DNA of 59,189 bases, taken from the NCBI GenBank assembly GCA_031272245.1, contig JAISUE010000004.1, positions 1 through 59,189 on the forward strand. The letters are read 5' to 3'. The stretch is from Bacteroidales bacterium. GTDB lineage: Bacteria; Bacteroidota; Bacteroidia; Bacteroidales; P3. This document shows, in pieces, positions 8,949 to 19,100 of the stretch. The notes beneath the pieces are model-generated. The model worked only from the letters and a program-made list of their open reading frames with translations. It ran no database searches and was not told where the DNA came from. The position numbers were made by a program, and so were the translations under genes. The first letter of the stretch is position 1, and every line of letters begins with the position of its first letter.

Positions 8949-9638
8949 TCCTTTTACTTGAGATGGTGCAGCAATGAAATCTTTTAGATAATAGGGTTCA
9001 AAGTATGCTATATCTTCAAATTCATTATTCATATATTTTTTTATGACAGGTTTTATCATATATTTTGCAGATAAAAGAATGGTTTCATCAAAAATATATT
9101 TTTTATCTGTCAAAATGTTTCTGCATTTGGCAGCTCCATCACCGCAAACAAGAATATTTTCCGCATTTTTAAGGTAATCATTATAAATATTAGGTGTAAT
9201 AATATCTGCAGATACTTGCTTGATAATTTGCATATCTGAATTGTAAATAGCGGAATAAACTTCCATTCTTCGTGCATCAATCATAGGGAGAATGGTATTT
9301 GGATGATTTTTTTCAGTTAATACTCTTTCTACTAATATTTGTAGAGTTTCAATACTGATAAGTGGTATATTTAAAGCATAACAGATACCTTTTGCAGTTG
9401 AGACTCCAATGCGTAAGCCTGTATATGAACCAGGTCCTTTGCTAACTGCTACAGCGGAAAGGTTATTATAATTATAAGAAAGCTTGTGAAATAAATTGTC
9501 AATAAAAACTGACAGTAAGCGAGAATGAGCATTAGGAATATTGCTTTCATTGTATGCAACAATGTTTTCGCCTTCTGCTAAAGCACAAGAGCATATATTA
9601 GTTGCGGTTTCAATTAATAAAAATAAAGGCTTATTCAC
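8940..9638 (-). CDS. tsaB: tRNA threonylcarbamoyladenosine biosynthesis protein TsaB
   Basis: LIETATNICSCALAEG, AVSKGPGSYTGLRIGVSTAKGICYAL, MIDARRMEVYSAIY. Confidence 0.92.
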   Translation of the reverse strand: MNKPLFLLIETATNICSCALAEGENIVAYNESNIPNAHSRLLSVFIDNLFHKLSYNYNNLSAVAVSKGPGSYTGLRIGVSTAKGICYALNIPLISIETLQILVERVLTEKNHPNTILPMIDARRMEVYSAIYNSDMQIIKQVSADIITPNIYNDYLKNAENILVCGDGAAKCRNILTDKKYIFDETILLSAKYMIKPVIKKYMNNEFEDIAYFEPYYLKDFIAAPSQVKGLR

Positions 9639-9653
9639 TTTTTGAATTTGTAA

Positions 9654-11237
9654 TTAAAATTTGGTTAATGCTTTCTGCACATCTTCATCCATTGTAAGAA
9701 AAATAGAGTAGAATGTTTCATCATCAAAAATAATTTGACCAATATATGATTTTATCAAAGTTTTTACTGATATAATTTCCTTTTCAGATAAGCGTGGTGT
9801 GCAGTTGTTGTTTTTTGCATACATAAGAAATTGGTTGTAAAGATTAGAGTTTATATTGAATTGTGATATAAACTGTTTGCCATTAGAATATTTTGTAAAA
9901 TCTTTGCGATTTTTGTCTGCATATTCAAAACAGAATTTGTAAATAAGTCCAAAACGAAGGAGTTCAGAATAACTTTCCGAACGTTTATAATTATGATAAG
10001 GAAAATCTATGTCTGGTTCAATTCCACCACCTCCGTAAACGGTACGTCCGTTTTTTGTTTTATAGAGAAGGGAATCAACATGAGAAATAGTGTCGGCATT
10101 TTTTTCCATATTTGCATATCTTGTAATGAAATCTGCATAGTATTGTTCAGGATCATTTGAAACATAAGGTCGTTGAATACATCTGCCTGATGGAGTATAA
10201 TAGCGGCTGACAGTTAATCTTATTGCAGAACTGTCTGTTAAAAGTATTTGCTCCTGTACTAAACCTTTTCCAAATGTACGTCTTCCTGCTATTGTTGCAC
10301 GATCGTTATCTTGTAATGCCCCTGCAAGTATTTCAGATGCAGATGCACTTACTTCGTCTATTAATACAATCATTTTGCCCTTTTCAAACAACCCGCCGGA
10401 TGTAGCAAAACTTTTATTTTCTTTTGTGCCATTGCGACCTTTGGTAAAGACTATTAAATCTCCTTTAGGCAAAAATTCATCAGCAATAGCAACTGCTTCC
10501 TGTAAGTAGCCTCCACCATTTCCTCTTAAATCAAATATTAATTGAGTCATACCATGATCATATCGTAAAATATATAAAGCTTTACTTACTTCATTTGCCG
10601 AAGAAGCGCTAAATTCATTAAGTTTTATGTAGCCAGTGTTTTCATTTAGCATACCAAAATAATCAACACTGTTTGTTGTTATTACATCTCGTAATACATA
10701 AAAATCTAACAATTTACTCAATCCATTCCGTTTTATAGACAGTTTTACTTTTGTTCCTTTTTTACCTTTAAGAAGTTTTAGGACATTATCATTATCTATG
10801 TTTTTATTTGCCCAAAGAGAATCATTAATCTTTACAATCCTATCACCTGCCATAATTCCAACTTTATATGAAGGTCCTCCTTTTAAAGGTTGTATAACGA
10901 CAATGGTATCTTCTACTATTCTAAATTGAATACCAATTCCTTCAAAATTACCATTAAGATTTTCACTTTCTTTTCTTACTTGAGCAACTGTAAGATAGAC
11001 ACTGTGTGGATCTAATTGTGATAAAATACTTGTAATAGCTTCATCAGTTAGGGTATCTAAATTAACTTTGTCCACATAACGTTCGTTAATAAGTTGAAGT
11101 ATGTTTTGAAGTTTAGTTGCACTGTTATTTGTTGGGTATTTGATGAAGGTTGTTTTTTGTACTTCAATTATACCTATTGCAATGCCAACAAGTAGAGATA
11201 TAATAATTATTGTAACGGTTTTTGCTTTTGATTTCAT
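9654..11237 (-). CDS. S41 family C-terminal processing peptidase with PDZ domain
   Basis: LDPHSVYLT, PDZ GIMAGDRIVKINDS, FDLRGNGGGYLQEAV, DEVSASASEILAGALQDNDRATIAGRRTFGKGLVQ. Confidence 0.93.
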   Translation of the reverse strand: MKSKAKTVTIIIISLLVGIAIGIIEVQKTTFIKYPTNNSATKLQNILQLINERYVDKVNLDTLTDEAITSILSQLDPHSVYLTVAQVRKESENLNGNFEGIGIQFRIVEDTIVVIQPLKGGPSYKVGIMAGDRIVKINDSLWANKNIDNDNVLKLLKGKKGTKVKLSIKRNGLSKLLDFYVLRDVITTNSVDYFGMLNENTGYIKLNEFSASSANEVSKALYILRYDHGMTQLIFDLRGNGGGYLQEAVAIADEFLPKGDLIVFTKGRNGTKENKSFATSGGLFEKGKMIVLIDEVSASASEILAGALQDNDRATIAGRRTFGKGLVQEQILLTDSSAIRLTVSRYYTPSGRCIQRPYVSNDPEQYYADFITRYANMEKNADTISHVDSLLYKTKNGRTVYGGGGIEPDIDFPYHNYKRSESYSELLRFGLIYKFCFEYADKNRKDFTKYSNGKQFISQFNINSNLYNQFLMYAKNNNCTPRLSEKEIISVKTLIKSYIGQIIFDDETFYSIFLTMDEDVQKALTKF

Positions 11238-11260
11238 TCTGTTACTTAATAGTGTTTGAG

Positions 11261-13108
11261 TTATTCTACAGTTACGCTTTTAGCCAAATTTCTTGGCTGG
11301 TCAACATTTCTGCCTTTGGCTGTAGCAATGTAATATGATAAAAGTTGCAATGGAATAACTGTAAGCAATGGAGTTAAGCATTCTTCAGTATTAGGAATTT
11401 CTATAACATAGTCAGCAATGTTTGATATTGTAGTATCTCCTTCGGAAACGATAGCAATAATTCTTCCTTTTCGTGCTTTTAATTCTTCAATGTTGGATAC
11501 TATTTTGTCATACATTTTGAATTTTGGAGCTATAACAACAATAGGCATTTCTTCATCTATTAAAGCAATAGGTCCGTGTTTCATTTCAGCAGCAGGATAA
11601 CCTTCGGCGTGAATGTATGAAATTTCTTTAAGTTTCAAAGCACCTTCCAAAGCTACGGGATAATTGTAACCTCGTCCCAAATACATAAAGTTATGAGCGT
11701 AAGTAAAAATCTTGCTCATATTTTTTATTTCATCAGCTTTTAGAATTATTTTTTCTATTTTGTTGGTTATTTCAAATAATGCTTTAACTAATTGTTTATA
11801 CAGAGATATTTCTATCGTTCCGAGTTCCTTTCCTAATAAAAGAGTTATCATTGTTAAAACGGCTACTTGTGTAGTAAAAGCTTTAGTTGACGCAACTCCT
11901 ATTTCTGGTCCAGCATGAGTGTATGTGCCACTATGTGTTACTCGAGCTAAAGATGAACCTACAACATTGCAAATCCCATAAATGAATGCCCCTTTTCCCT
12001 TTGCAAGTTCAATAGCTGCAAGAGTATCTGCGGTTTCTCCCGATTGAGAAATAGCAATCATTACATCGTCTTCAAATATTACAGGATTGCGATAACGAAA
12101 TTCTGATGCTACTTCTACTTCTACAGGTAATTTGCAATAGTACTCAATTAAATATTTTCCTATTAAAGCAGCATGCCATGAAGTACCGCAGGCTGTAATG
12201 AGAATACGGCGGGCTTTGCGAAATTTTTCTATGTTTTCACGGATGCCGCTTAACATTATGTCCTGTAATTCTGTTTGAACACGTCCATTCATACACATTA
12301 TAAGGCTTTTTGGCTGTTCAAAAATTTCTTTGAGCATAAAATGAGGAAAGCCACCTTTTTCTATTTCGCTTAAATCCATTTGTATTTTTTGAATTTTAGG
12401 TTTCAGCTCTATGTTAGCAAGGTTTTTAACTACTATTTCTTTTGCACCTCTTTTTATTTCAACTATTTCCTCATCATTAAGATAAATTACATCTTTTGTA
12501 TATTCAACGATTGGTGAAGCATCAGAACCTAAAAAATATTCATCTTTGCCAACGCCTATAATTAAAGGTGAGCCTTTGCGGGCAGCAACTAATGTATTAG
12601 GATTTCCCTTTTCCAAAACTCCTATTGCATAAGCACCTACTACTTGCGAAAGAGCCTGATGTACAGCTTCATAAAGAGAACACTGTTCTTCATTCATTAT
12701 ATATTCTATAAATTGAACCAAAACTTCAGTATCAGTTTGACTGATAAATTTAAATCCTTTTAGTTCTAACATTTGTTTTAACGCTAAATAATTTTCAATT
12801 ATTCCGTTATGTATCAATGCAAGATTTTCACTTTGTGAATAATGAGGGTGAGCGTTAATATCACTTGGCTCTCCATGTGTTGCCCAACGAGTGTGAGCAA
12901 TTCCTATAGTTCCATTAATGTTTTTATCTTTACAGAATTGTTCTAAATTTATTACTTTCCCACGAGTTTTATATACATGAAGTTCAGCATTATTATCTAA
13001 TAATGCTATACCTGCACTGTCATATCCACGATATTCTAAACGATGAAGACCTTTTATTAAGATAGGATAAGCATCTTTATTGCCGATATATCCAACTATT
13101 CCGCACAT
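11261..13108 (-). CDS. glmS: Glutamine--fructose-6-phosphate aminotransferase (isomerizing)
   Basis: MCGIVGYIGNKDAYPILIKGLHRLEYRGYDSAG...TRWATHGEPS...PRNLAKSVTVE. Confidence 0.97.
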   Translation of the reverse strand: MCGIVGYIGNKDAYPILIKGLHRLEYRGYDSAGIALLDNNAELHVYKTRGKVINLEQFCKDKNINGTIGIAHTRWATHGEPSDINAHPHYSQSENLALIHNGIIENYLALKQMLELKGFKFISQTDTEVLVQFIEYIMNEEQCSLYEAVHQALSQVVGAYAIGVLEKGNPNTLVAARKGSPLIIGVGKDEYFLGSDASPIVEYTKDVIYLNDEEIVEIKRGAKEIVVKNLANIELKPKIQKIQMDLSEIEKGGFPHFMLKEIFEQPKSLIMCMNGRVQTELQDIMLSGIRENIEKFRKARRILITACGTSWHAALIGKYLIEYYCKLPVEVEVASEFRYRNPVIFEDDVMIAISQSGETADTLAAIELAKGKGAFIYGICNVVGSSLARVTHSGTYTHAGPEIGVASTKAFTTQVAVLTMITLLLGKELGTIEISLYKQLVKALFEITNKIEKIILKADEIKNMSKIFTYAHNFMYLGRGYNYPVALEGALKLKEISYIHAEGYPAAEMKHGPIALIDEEMPIVVIAPKFKMYDKIVSNIEELKARKGRIIAIVSEGDTTISNIADYVIEIPNTEECLTPLLTVIPLQLLSYYIATAKGRNVDQPRNLAKSVTVE

Positions 13109-13139
13109 AAAATTATTTTATTTATAATATTTTAAGTTG

Positions 13140-13147
13140 CAAAATTA
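13140..13147 (-). promoter_or_regulatory. -7 promoter box (TAATTTTG) of glmS
   Basis: Forward strand CAAAATTA upstream of the glmS start. Confidence 0.5.
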
Positions 13148-13288
13148 AGGAAAAAAAATATAAAAGTAGTAAAATACCTATAAAAAACGCTGTAAAAAAT
13201 AAAAAAAACACTGTAAAATAAAACAAAGATATATATTCAATAAATCTTTTTCTTTTTATAATTTTCTTTTGTTTATTCTTAAATTTCT

Positions 13289-13296
13289 TACTTTTG
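13289..13296 (+). promoter_or_regulatory. -7 promoter box (TACTTTTG), with TTTG at 13268-13271 as a possible -33 element
   Basis: Box ends 4 nt before the tamB-like ATG at 13301; 17-nt spacer to the upstream TTTG. Confidence 0.6.
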
Positions 13297-13300
13297 CCAA

Positions 13301-16300
13301 ATGAAACGAAGCAAATTTAAAGTTAAACAATTATTACAAAACAAAATAGCAAAGATTATTTTTAAGTCTTTGATATGTTTGTTTGTTGTTATTTATTTGC
13401 TTGTTACTTTACTTAACACATCTCTATTTCAAACTATTATAGCAAACTCTGCTTCAAATTTTTTTTCACAGCAATGGCAAACAGAATTAAGAATTTCTGC
13501 AATTTCCATAGATATTTTCAGAGGTATTAAAATTCATGATGTTTATTTGGAAGACCAAAAGGGAGATACAATAATTGCTGCAGATGATATACGCATATCG
13601 TTTGACTTTTTCCCTTTTTACAATGGATTGAACGTTAACAGGGTAACTTTAAATGATGTAACCTTCAATCTTTGTAAAAATGACGGAAGATTGAATTTTG
13701 CATTCATCATTGATTACTTTAAAAGTAACAAGGAAAAAAAGAAAAAGAACAAAAAAGCTTTTGTAGTTAGGGTAAAGCATGTATCTATGAAGAATGTTAA
13801 CTTTCTTCTTGATGTAAGTAATGAAAAACCTGATTTGCAAGAGGGGTTATTCAATGGGAAGTATGAAAAATATACAAATATAAATGCGGAAATAAGCAAT
13901 ATAAAAGTTATCAAAGACAGTGTGTTGTGTGAAATAAAACATTTTGAAACTAGAGAACGTTCAGGTTTTGTTTTGAATAATTTGATGGGTAAAATTATTG
14001 CCTCACCATCTTTAATTGAGGTAAAGGGAATGAATTTGATAACGCCTTTTACACACATTTATGCTGACTGTCGTTTGCAGGCTACAAGTTGGAAAACTTA
14101 TAAATATTTCATGGATAGTGTCAATATGAATGTGGTATTTAGAGATAGTACATTGCTTGGTGGAAAGGATGCAACTTTTTGGACAAAGAGTATGCAGGGA
14201 TTTACTGAAAAATTCAATGTAAAAGGTAATGTTAATGGCTGTGTAGCCAATATGAAAATAGGTGATTTGGAAATAATAAACAAAAATACGCATATTGCTT
14301 TGGATGGTGTGATAGAAGGATTGCCTGATGTTACAAACACGTATTGTGATTTGAATTTAAAGGATTTAACATCTTCATGTGAGGATATAAATGGATTAGC
14401 AATGGGAAAGATAGGTGAGAATATAAAATTACCAAAGCAGTTGGCAAATATTGGTACTTTTTCCATTGTTGCAAATGTGAAAGGGATGATGAAAGAGTTT
14501 GATGCTGCTGCCTTTGTAACTTCACAAGCCGGTACTTTGGACTTGATAGCAAAGAGTGTTTATGATGAAACATCAAATGTTACAACTTATGCTGCAGAAT
14601 TAAATTCAGGGGGCTTTAATATAGGACAGGTGTTAGATAACGATATGTTTGGCACGGCAGATGTGAATGCCAAAGTAAGTTTTAAAGGTACTGACTTTAA
14701 ACAAAATATGACTGCTGATATTGATGTCGATTTACATTACGCAACCATAAAAGGCAATACTTATAACATTGTGAATTGTGTGGGAAAACTGCATAATGGT
14801 AAAGTAGATGCATGCTTAAATATTGAAGACAAAGATATTGTTATGATGGCAAATGCGATAGTGGATTTAACTGATAGCAAACGGACGTCAATAAATTTTT
14901 CGGCAGATATTGACAATGCGGATTTGGCAGAGATAAACTTTTTCACATTTGCGGATTCAAATGCTGTTGTGTCGGCGAAGATTGAAGCGGATATTCGTAA
15001 TTTAAATATGAAAATGCTTGATGCAGACGTGAATATAAAAGATTTTGAGGTGAGAAATACGAAAAAAGATTTCACATTGAACAATTTTAATTTGAATATA
15101 GCTTCCGTGGATACTATTAATAAACAATTAACTATCAACTCTGAAGTGTTTGATTTCCGCCTCTTCGGGCGTTTTGAATTGAATGAAATAGGTGGAGATT
15201 TTGCTAATGTGATTAAAAATTATCTCCCGGATTTCAAAGAAAAAGAAATTGATAATACAATTGCAGATACTAAAAATTTGTTAAAAAATAAAACTAAACA
15301 AGTGGAAGATTCTGCAATTATACATTCAGACATAACCTTTGATGCTGATTTGAAAAACGTTACTCCTTTGTTGCATCTTTTTATACCGCAGATAGAACTT
15401 AATCACAGTACTAAAATAAATGGAAGTCTTAATAATGAAGATAAGTTAAAGTTTAATTTTACAAGTAGAGAAGTAAAACTGTCTTCAATTCTTTTGGAAA
15501 ATTTTGCGATAAAATGTGAAGACAAAAAAGGTACATTAGCTATCAATCTTACAATGGATAAATGTTTCCTGTCAGACAGCTTGTACTTACCGCAATTTAA
15601 CGGACAGATTTCAACAAGCAAAGAGAAAATAAATATGTCGTTGTTGTTTGACGATAAATTGAATAAAGCAAATCAGTTGGAAGGTAATCTGAATTTGGGA
15701 TTTTTCATTGACGGGAAAAATATGCACGGCAGTTTTGCAAATTCGTATTTGCAAATTTTGAACAGGAAAATAAATATAAATGAAAATAATCTCATAAGTT
15801 ATAATGGTGAAAAACTTTCATTGATCAATTTAATGCTTTATGATAGCGAAGAAAAGATACAGATAGATGGAAATCTATCGGAATCTATTGATGATTCCTT
15901 AAAAGTTAAGTTTGAAAACTTGGATATATCTCTGCTCAATTCTTTTCTAAAGGAATCAAATACTATTCTCTATGGCAGGTTGAATGAAACAGTAATTCTG
16001 AAAACTGTGTTTGATAAACCTGTTCTTACATCATCTTTGCGTATAGATGATTTAAAAATTAACGACATCTCTTTAGGATACGCATGGCTTAATGTTAATA
16101 AAACTTACAATACTGAAAAACTTTATGCCGATATTAAGTTATTGAAACAAGATTCTGTGCAAAACATACCTTTATCAGTTAAAGGATATATAAATCTTAA
16201 TGATGAAAAAGACAATCTTGATTTATCTGTAGGATTTAAAAACTTTAACGTTGGCATCATTCAAAAATATCTTGCAAAGTTTTCTTCTAAATTTTCAGGT

Positions 16301-17848
16301 TATCTTTTTGCAGATAATATCAAAGTAAAAGGAAAGTTTAATCAGCCGGATATAAGAGGAAATTTATTTGTTAAAGATGGAGTAATCAAAATAGATATGA
16401 TAGGTACAACGTATTTCTTTGACGACACAATCAAATTAAATAACAATTATTTTTCATTTAATAATTTTATGTTTTATGATGAACAGCAAAACAAAATAGT
16501 TTTAAATGGTAGTGTCAATCATAAAGAATTCCGTGATTATAATATTAATCTTATAGCTTTGGCAGATAAAATAAAGATATTAAATACGAAAGCGAGTGCT
16601 AATACAAAATATTACGGCACTGCTTATGCTTCGGCAAGTGTAAAATTAGACGGTGATCTTAACCTTTTAAATATAGATATAAAAGCTAAAACAGAGAAGG
16701 GAACAATGTTGGTCGTGCCGGTTAGCAGTAAAATGTCGGCAAAAGAAAACGATTTCATTGTCTTTTCTGCTCCCGAAACAGATTCTGTATCATGGCAATC
16801 TGACATTACGACAAACTCATCCATCAATAATAATGGTAAAGACGAATATATGAAATTGAATATTTCTATGGATTTAAGCGTAACTCCGGATGCACAAATT
16901 AATGTGCCTATGGATTTCAAAGAGATTTCAGGAAGTCTTTCCGCTTTTCCAAGTGGTGATTTGAAAATAGACATTGATACAAAAGGTGATGTAAAAATGT
17001 ATGGTAAGGTAGATATTGATAAAGGTAATTTTAATATGGGATTGCTTTCGGCTGTAGCAAGGAATTTTGTGTTGCAGAAAGGCGGTTCAATACAGTTTAC
17101 AGGTGGAAGCCCTTCTGAAGCACAGATAGACATAAAAGCTATTTACAAAACCAAAGCTCCATTAACAATGTTGGGTGAAGGGTTAGAATATAGACAGAAA
17201 GCGGATGTGGATTGTATTGTTAATTTGACGGAAAATCTTACTGACCCCAAACCATCTTTTGACATACAACTGCCAAATACTGACCAGCAGACAACGGATA
17301 AACTCTTTAATGTCCTTAATCTTGACAAGACAAACAGTGAAACAATGTTTATGCAGGTGGCATCTCTTATGATTACAGGTGGTTTTTATCAGGACGGTGG
17401 AGATTATGCAACTAATTTTAATGCATCTTATGTGGAAAATTCAGCTTTTGATGCTCTTTTCTCGCAGGTGAACAGCAAAATTTCTAACTTTTTTAATGTA
17501 GATTTCACAGGAGGAGTAGAGATGAGTGATGATGAAACTGTTGGGAATCGCCTTAATGCCGGTGTTTCCAAAGACTTTGGGCGTTGGTATTTCAATGTTA
17601 ATACAAGTTTTAATCAGACTAATCAACAGCAGAGTGAAGAAAACTCAGACATTACTTCACTTGGTATCTTTGAAGGAAATGTTGGTTACAGAATCACGGA
17701 TAATCTGGTTATTCAAGGTTACAATAAGTCAAATAAAGATAACTTTGAAAAGATGTATATTACTCCTTATACACAAGGTATTGGATTGCAATATCGCCGT
17801 CAATATCGTAAATTCTCTGATATATTTCGCACAAAACGTAAAAAATAA
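13301..17848 (+). CDS. TamB-like translocation and assembly module protein (DUF490/AsmA-like)
   Basis: 1515 aa, N-terminal TM anchor, long beta-rich repeats, C-terminal GDVKMYGKVDIDKGNFNMGLLSAVARNFVLQKGGSIQFTGGSPSEAQIDIKAIYKTKAPL and a TamB-domain-like end. Confidence 0.9.
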   Translation: MKRSKFKVKQLLQNKIAKIIFKSLICLFVVIYLLVTLLNTSLFQTIIANSASNFFSQQWQTELRISAISIDIFRGIKIHDVYLEDQKGDTIIAADDIRISFDFFPFYNGLNVNRVTLNDVTFNLCKNDGRLNFAFIIDYFKSNKEKKKKNKKAFVVRVKHVSMKNVNFLLDVSNEKPDLQEGLFNGKYEKYTNINAEISNIKVIKDSVLCEIKHFETRERSGFVLNNLMGKIIASPSLIEVKGMNLITPFTHIYADCRLQATSWKTYKYFMDSVNMNVVFRDSTLLGGKDATFWTKSMQGFTEKFNVKGNVNGCVANMKIGDLEIINKNTHIALDGVIEGLPDVTNTYCDLNLKDLTSSCEDINGLAMGKIGENIKLPKQLANIGTFSIVANVKGMMKEFDAAAFVTSQAGTLDLIAKSVYDETSNVTTYAAELNSGGFNIGQVLDNDMFGTADVNAKVSFKGTDFKQNMTADIDVDLHYATIKGNTYNIVNCVGKLHNGKVDACLNIEDKDIVMMANAIVDLTDSKRTSINFSADIDNADLAEINFFTFADSNAVVSAKIEADIRNLNMKMLDADVNIKDFEVRNTKKDFTLNNFNLNIASVDTINKQLTINSEVFDFRLFGRFELNEIGGDFANVIKNYLPDFKEKEIDNTIADTKNLLKNKTKQVEDSAIIHSDITFDADLKNVTPLLHLFIPQIELNHSTKINGSLNNEDKLKFNFTSREVKLSSILLENFAIKCEDKKGTLAINLTMDKCFLSDSLYLPQFNGQISTSKEKINMSLLFDDKLNKANQLEGNLNLGFFIDGKNMHGSFANSYLQILNRKININENNLISYNGEKLSLINLMLYDSEEKIQIDGNLSESIDDSLKVKFENLDISLLNSFLKESNTILYGRLNETVILKTVFDKPVLTSSLRIDDLKINDISLGYAWLNVNKTYNTEKLYADIKLLKQDSVQNIPLSVKGYINLNDEKDNLDLSVGFKNFNVGIIQKYLAKFSSKFSGYLFADNIKVKGKFNQPDIRGNLFVKDGVIKIDMIGTTYFFDDTIKLNNNYFSFNNFMFYDEQQNKIVLNGSVNHKEFRDYNINLIALADKIKILNTKASANTKYYGTAYASASVKLDGDLNLLNIDIKAKTEKGTMLVVPVSSKMSAKENDFIVFSAPETDSVSWQSDITTNSSINNNGKDEYMKLNISMDLSVTPDAQINVPMDFKEISGSLSAFPSGDLKIDIDTKGDVKMYGKVDIDKGNFNMGLLSAVARNFVLQKGGSIQFTGGSPSEAQIDIKAIYKTKAPLTMLGEGLEYRQKADVDCIVNLTENLTDPKPSFDIQLPNTDQQTTDKLFNVLNLDKTNSETMFMQVASLMITGGFYQDGGDYATNFNASYVENSAFDALFSQVNSKISNFFNVDFTGGVEMSDDETVGNRLNAGVSKDFGRWYFNVNTSFNQTNQQQSEENSDITSLGIFEGNVGYRITDNLVIQGYNKSNKDNFEKMYITPYTQGIGLQYRRQYRKFSDIFRTKRKK

Positions 17849-18960
17849 TGGCAGGACTTTACGTTCATATTCCATTTTGTAAAAGACGCTGTATTTACTG
17901 CGACTTTTTTTCTTGTGTATCAAAAGATGTACCTGATGCTTATATTACTAAACTTGGTGAAGAATTAGAAGAACGAAAAACATTTTTAACTGACAGGGTA
18001 ACCACGCTTTATTTTGGTGGTGGAACTCCCTCTCTTATGTCGTTAAATCAAATAGAATATCTTATTTCTCAAATCAATAAATATTTTCCTGTCTCTCAAA
18101 TGGAGGAAATTACTTTGGAAGCAAATCCGGACGATTTATATTTGGAATATCTTAAAGGGCTGAAATCTATAGGTGTTAACAGACTTTCTATAGGAGTGCA
18201 AAGCTTTGATGACAAAGAACTTCAACTTTTGGGACGCAGACATAATGCTGCTCAAGCTATAAAGGCTATAAATGATTCGGCAGATGCAGATTTTGAGAAC
18301 GTAAGTATTGACTTGATGTTTGCATTGCCGGCGGAGAGAAAAACAAACAGTTTTGAAATGTCATTAAAAAAAGCGGTCTCTCTGCCCGTCAATCATATTT
18401 CCGCTTATTTGCTTTCACAGGAAAATGATACTGCACTTGATACCATGATTAAAAAGGGTTTGATAACCTTGCCTGATGAGGAGAAAGCGTTGGAGGAGTT
18501 TGATTTCACCGAAGATTTTTTGACTTCCAAAGGTTTTATTCATTATGAAACTTCATCATATTGTTTGTTGGGGTGTTATTCAAAACATAATTCAAATTAT
18601 TGGAAACAAAAACAATATCTTGGTATTGGTGCGGCAGCTCATTCTTTTAACGGAGAAAAACGGATGTGGAACGTTGCGGATTTATTTTCTTATGTTGAGA
18701 AACCGTTGAATGAAACTCGGAAAAGCGAGAGGTTAACACTCATAAATCGTTATGAAGAATATATAATGTTGTCTTTGCGAACGATGGAAGGATTGGATGT
18801 GTCTGTGATAGAAAAAGAATTTCCAACTTTTTATTCTTCCTTTTTGCAAAAATCGCAAATACAAATTGATGCGGGACTGTTGAAACAGGAAAATACCCAC
18901 TTGAAAGCAACACGACTCGGACAACACCTCCTTAATCAACTCATCCTTTCTCTTTTTTGA
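17848..18960 (+). CDS. hemW: Radical SAM coproporphyrinogen III oxidase-like heme chaperone
   Basis: AGLYVHIPFCKRRCIYCDFFS, TLYFGGGTPSLM, EANPDDL, RLSIGVQSFDD; start overlaps the previous stop (TAATG). Confidence 0.93.
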   Translation: MAGLYVHIPFCKRRCIYCDFFSCVSKDVPDAYITKLGEELEERKTFLTDRVTTLYFGGGTPSLMSLNQIEYLISQINKYFPVSQMEEITLEANPDDLYLEYLKGLKSIGVNRLSIGVQSFDDKELQLLGRRHNAAQAIKAINDSADADFENVSIDLMFALPAERKTNSFEMSLKKAVSLPVNHISAYLLSQENDTALDTMIKKGLITLPDEEKALEEFDFTEDFLTSKGFIHYETSSYCLLGCYSKHNSNYWKQKQYLGIGAAAHSFNGEKRMWNVADLFSYVEKPLNETRKSERLTLINRYEEYIMLSLRTMEGLDVSVIEKEFPTFYSSFLQKSQIQIDAGLLKQENTHLKATRLGQHLLNQLILSLF

Positions 18961-19048
18961 TAGTACATACTTTTTTTAAGTTCTTATAACTTCAAAACAA
19001 TATTATTACTCTTACAAATGAGTTGTTAAAACCTTCATAAATAAAAAA

Positions 19049-19071
19049 GGGTAATCGTTTTGCGACTACCC
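19049..19071 (-). terminator. Intrinsic terminator of mutA
   Basis: GGGTAATCG-ttttg-CGACTACCC stem with one mismatch; on the minus strand followed by TTTTTTAT. Confidence 0.7.
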
Positions 19072-19100
19072 TCAATGCAATATGAATAACAACTAACTGA

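Noticed and set aside
13649-17328. Many minus-strand ORFs inside tamB (e.g. 14098-14466, 16624-17133)
   Set aside because: Antisense shadows of a long, clearly coding AT-rich gene; no independent promoter or recognisable motif.
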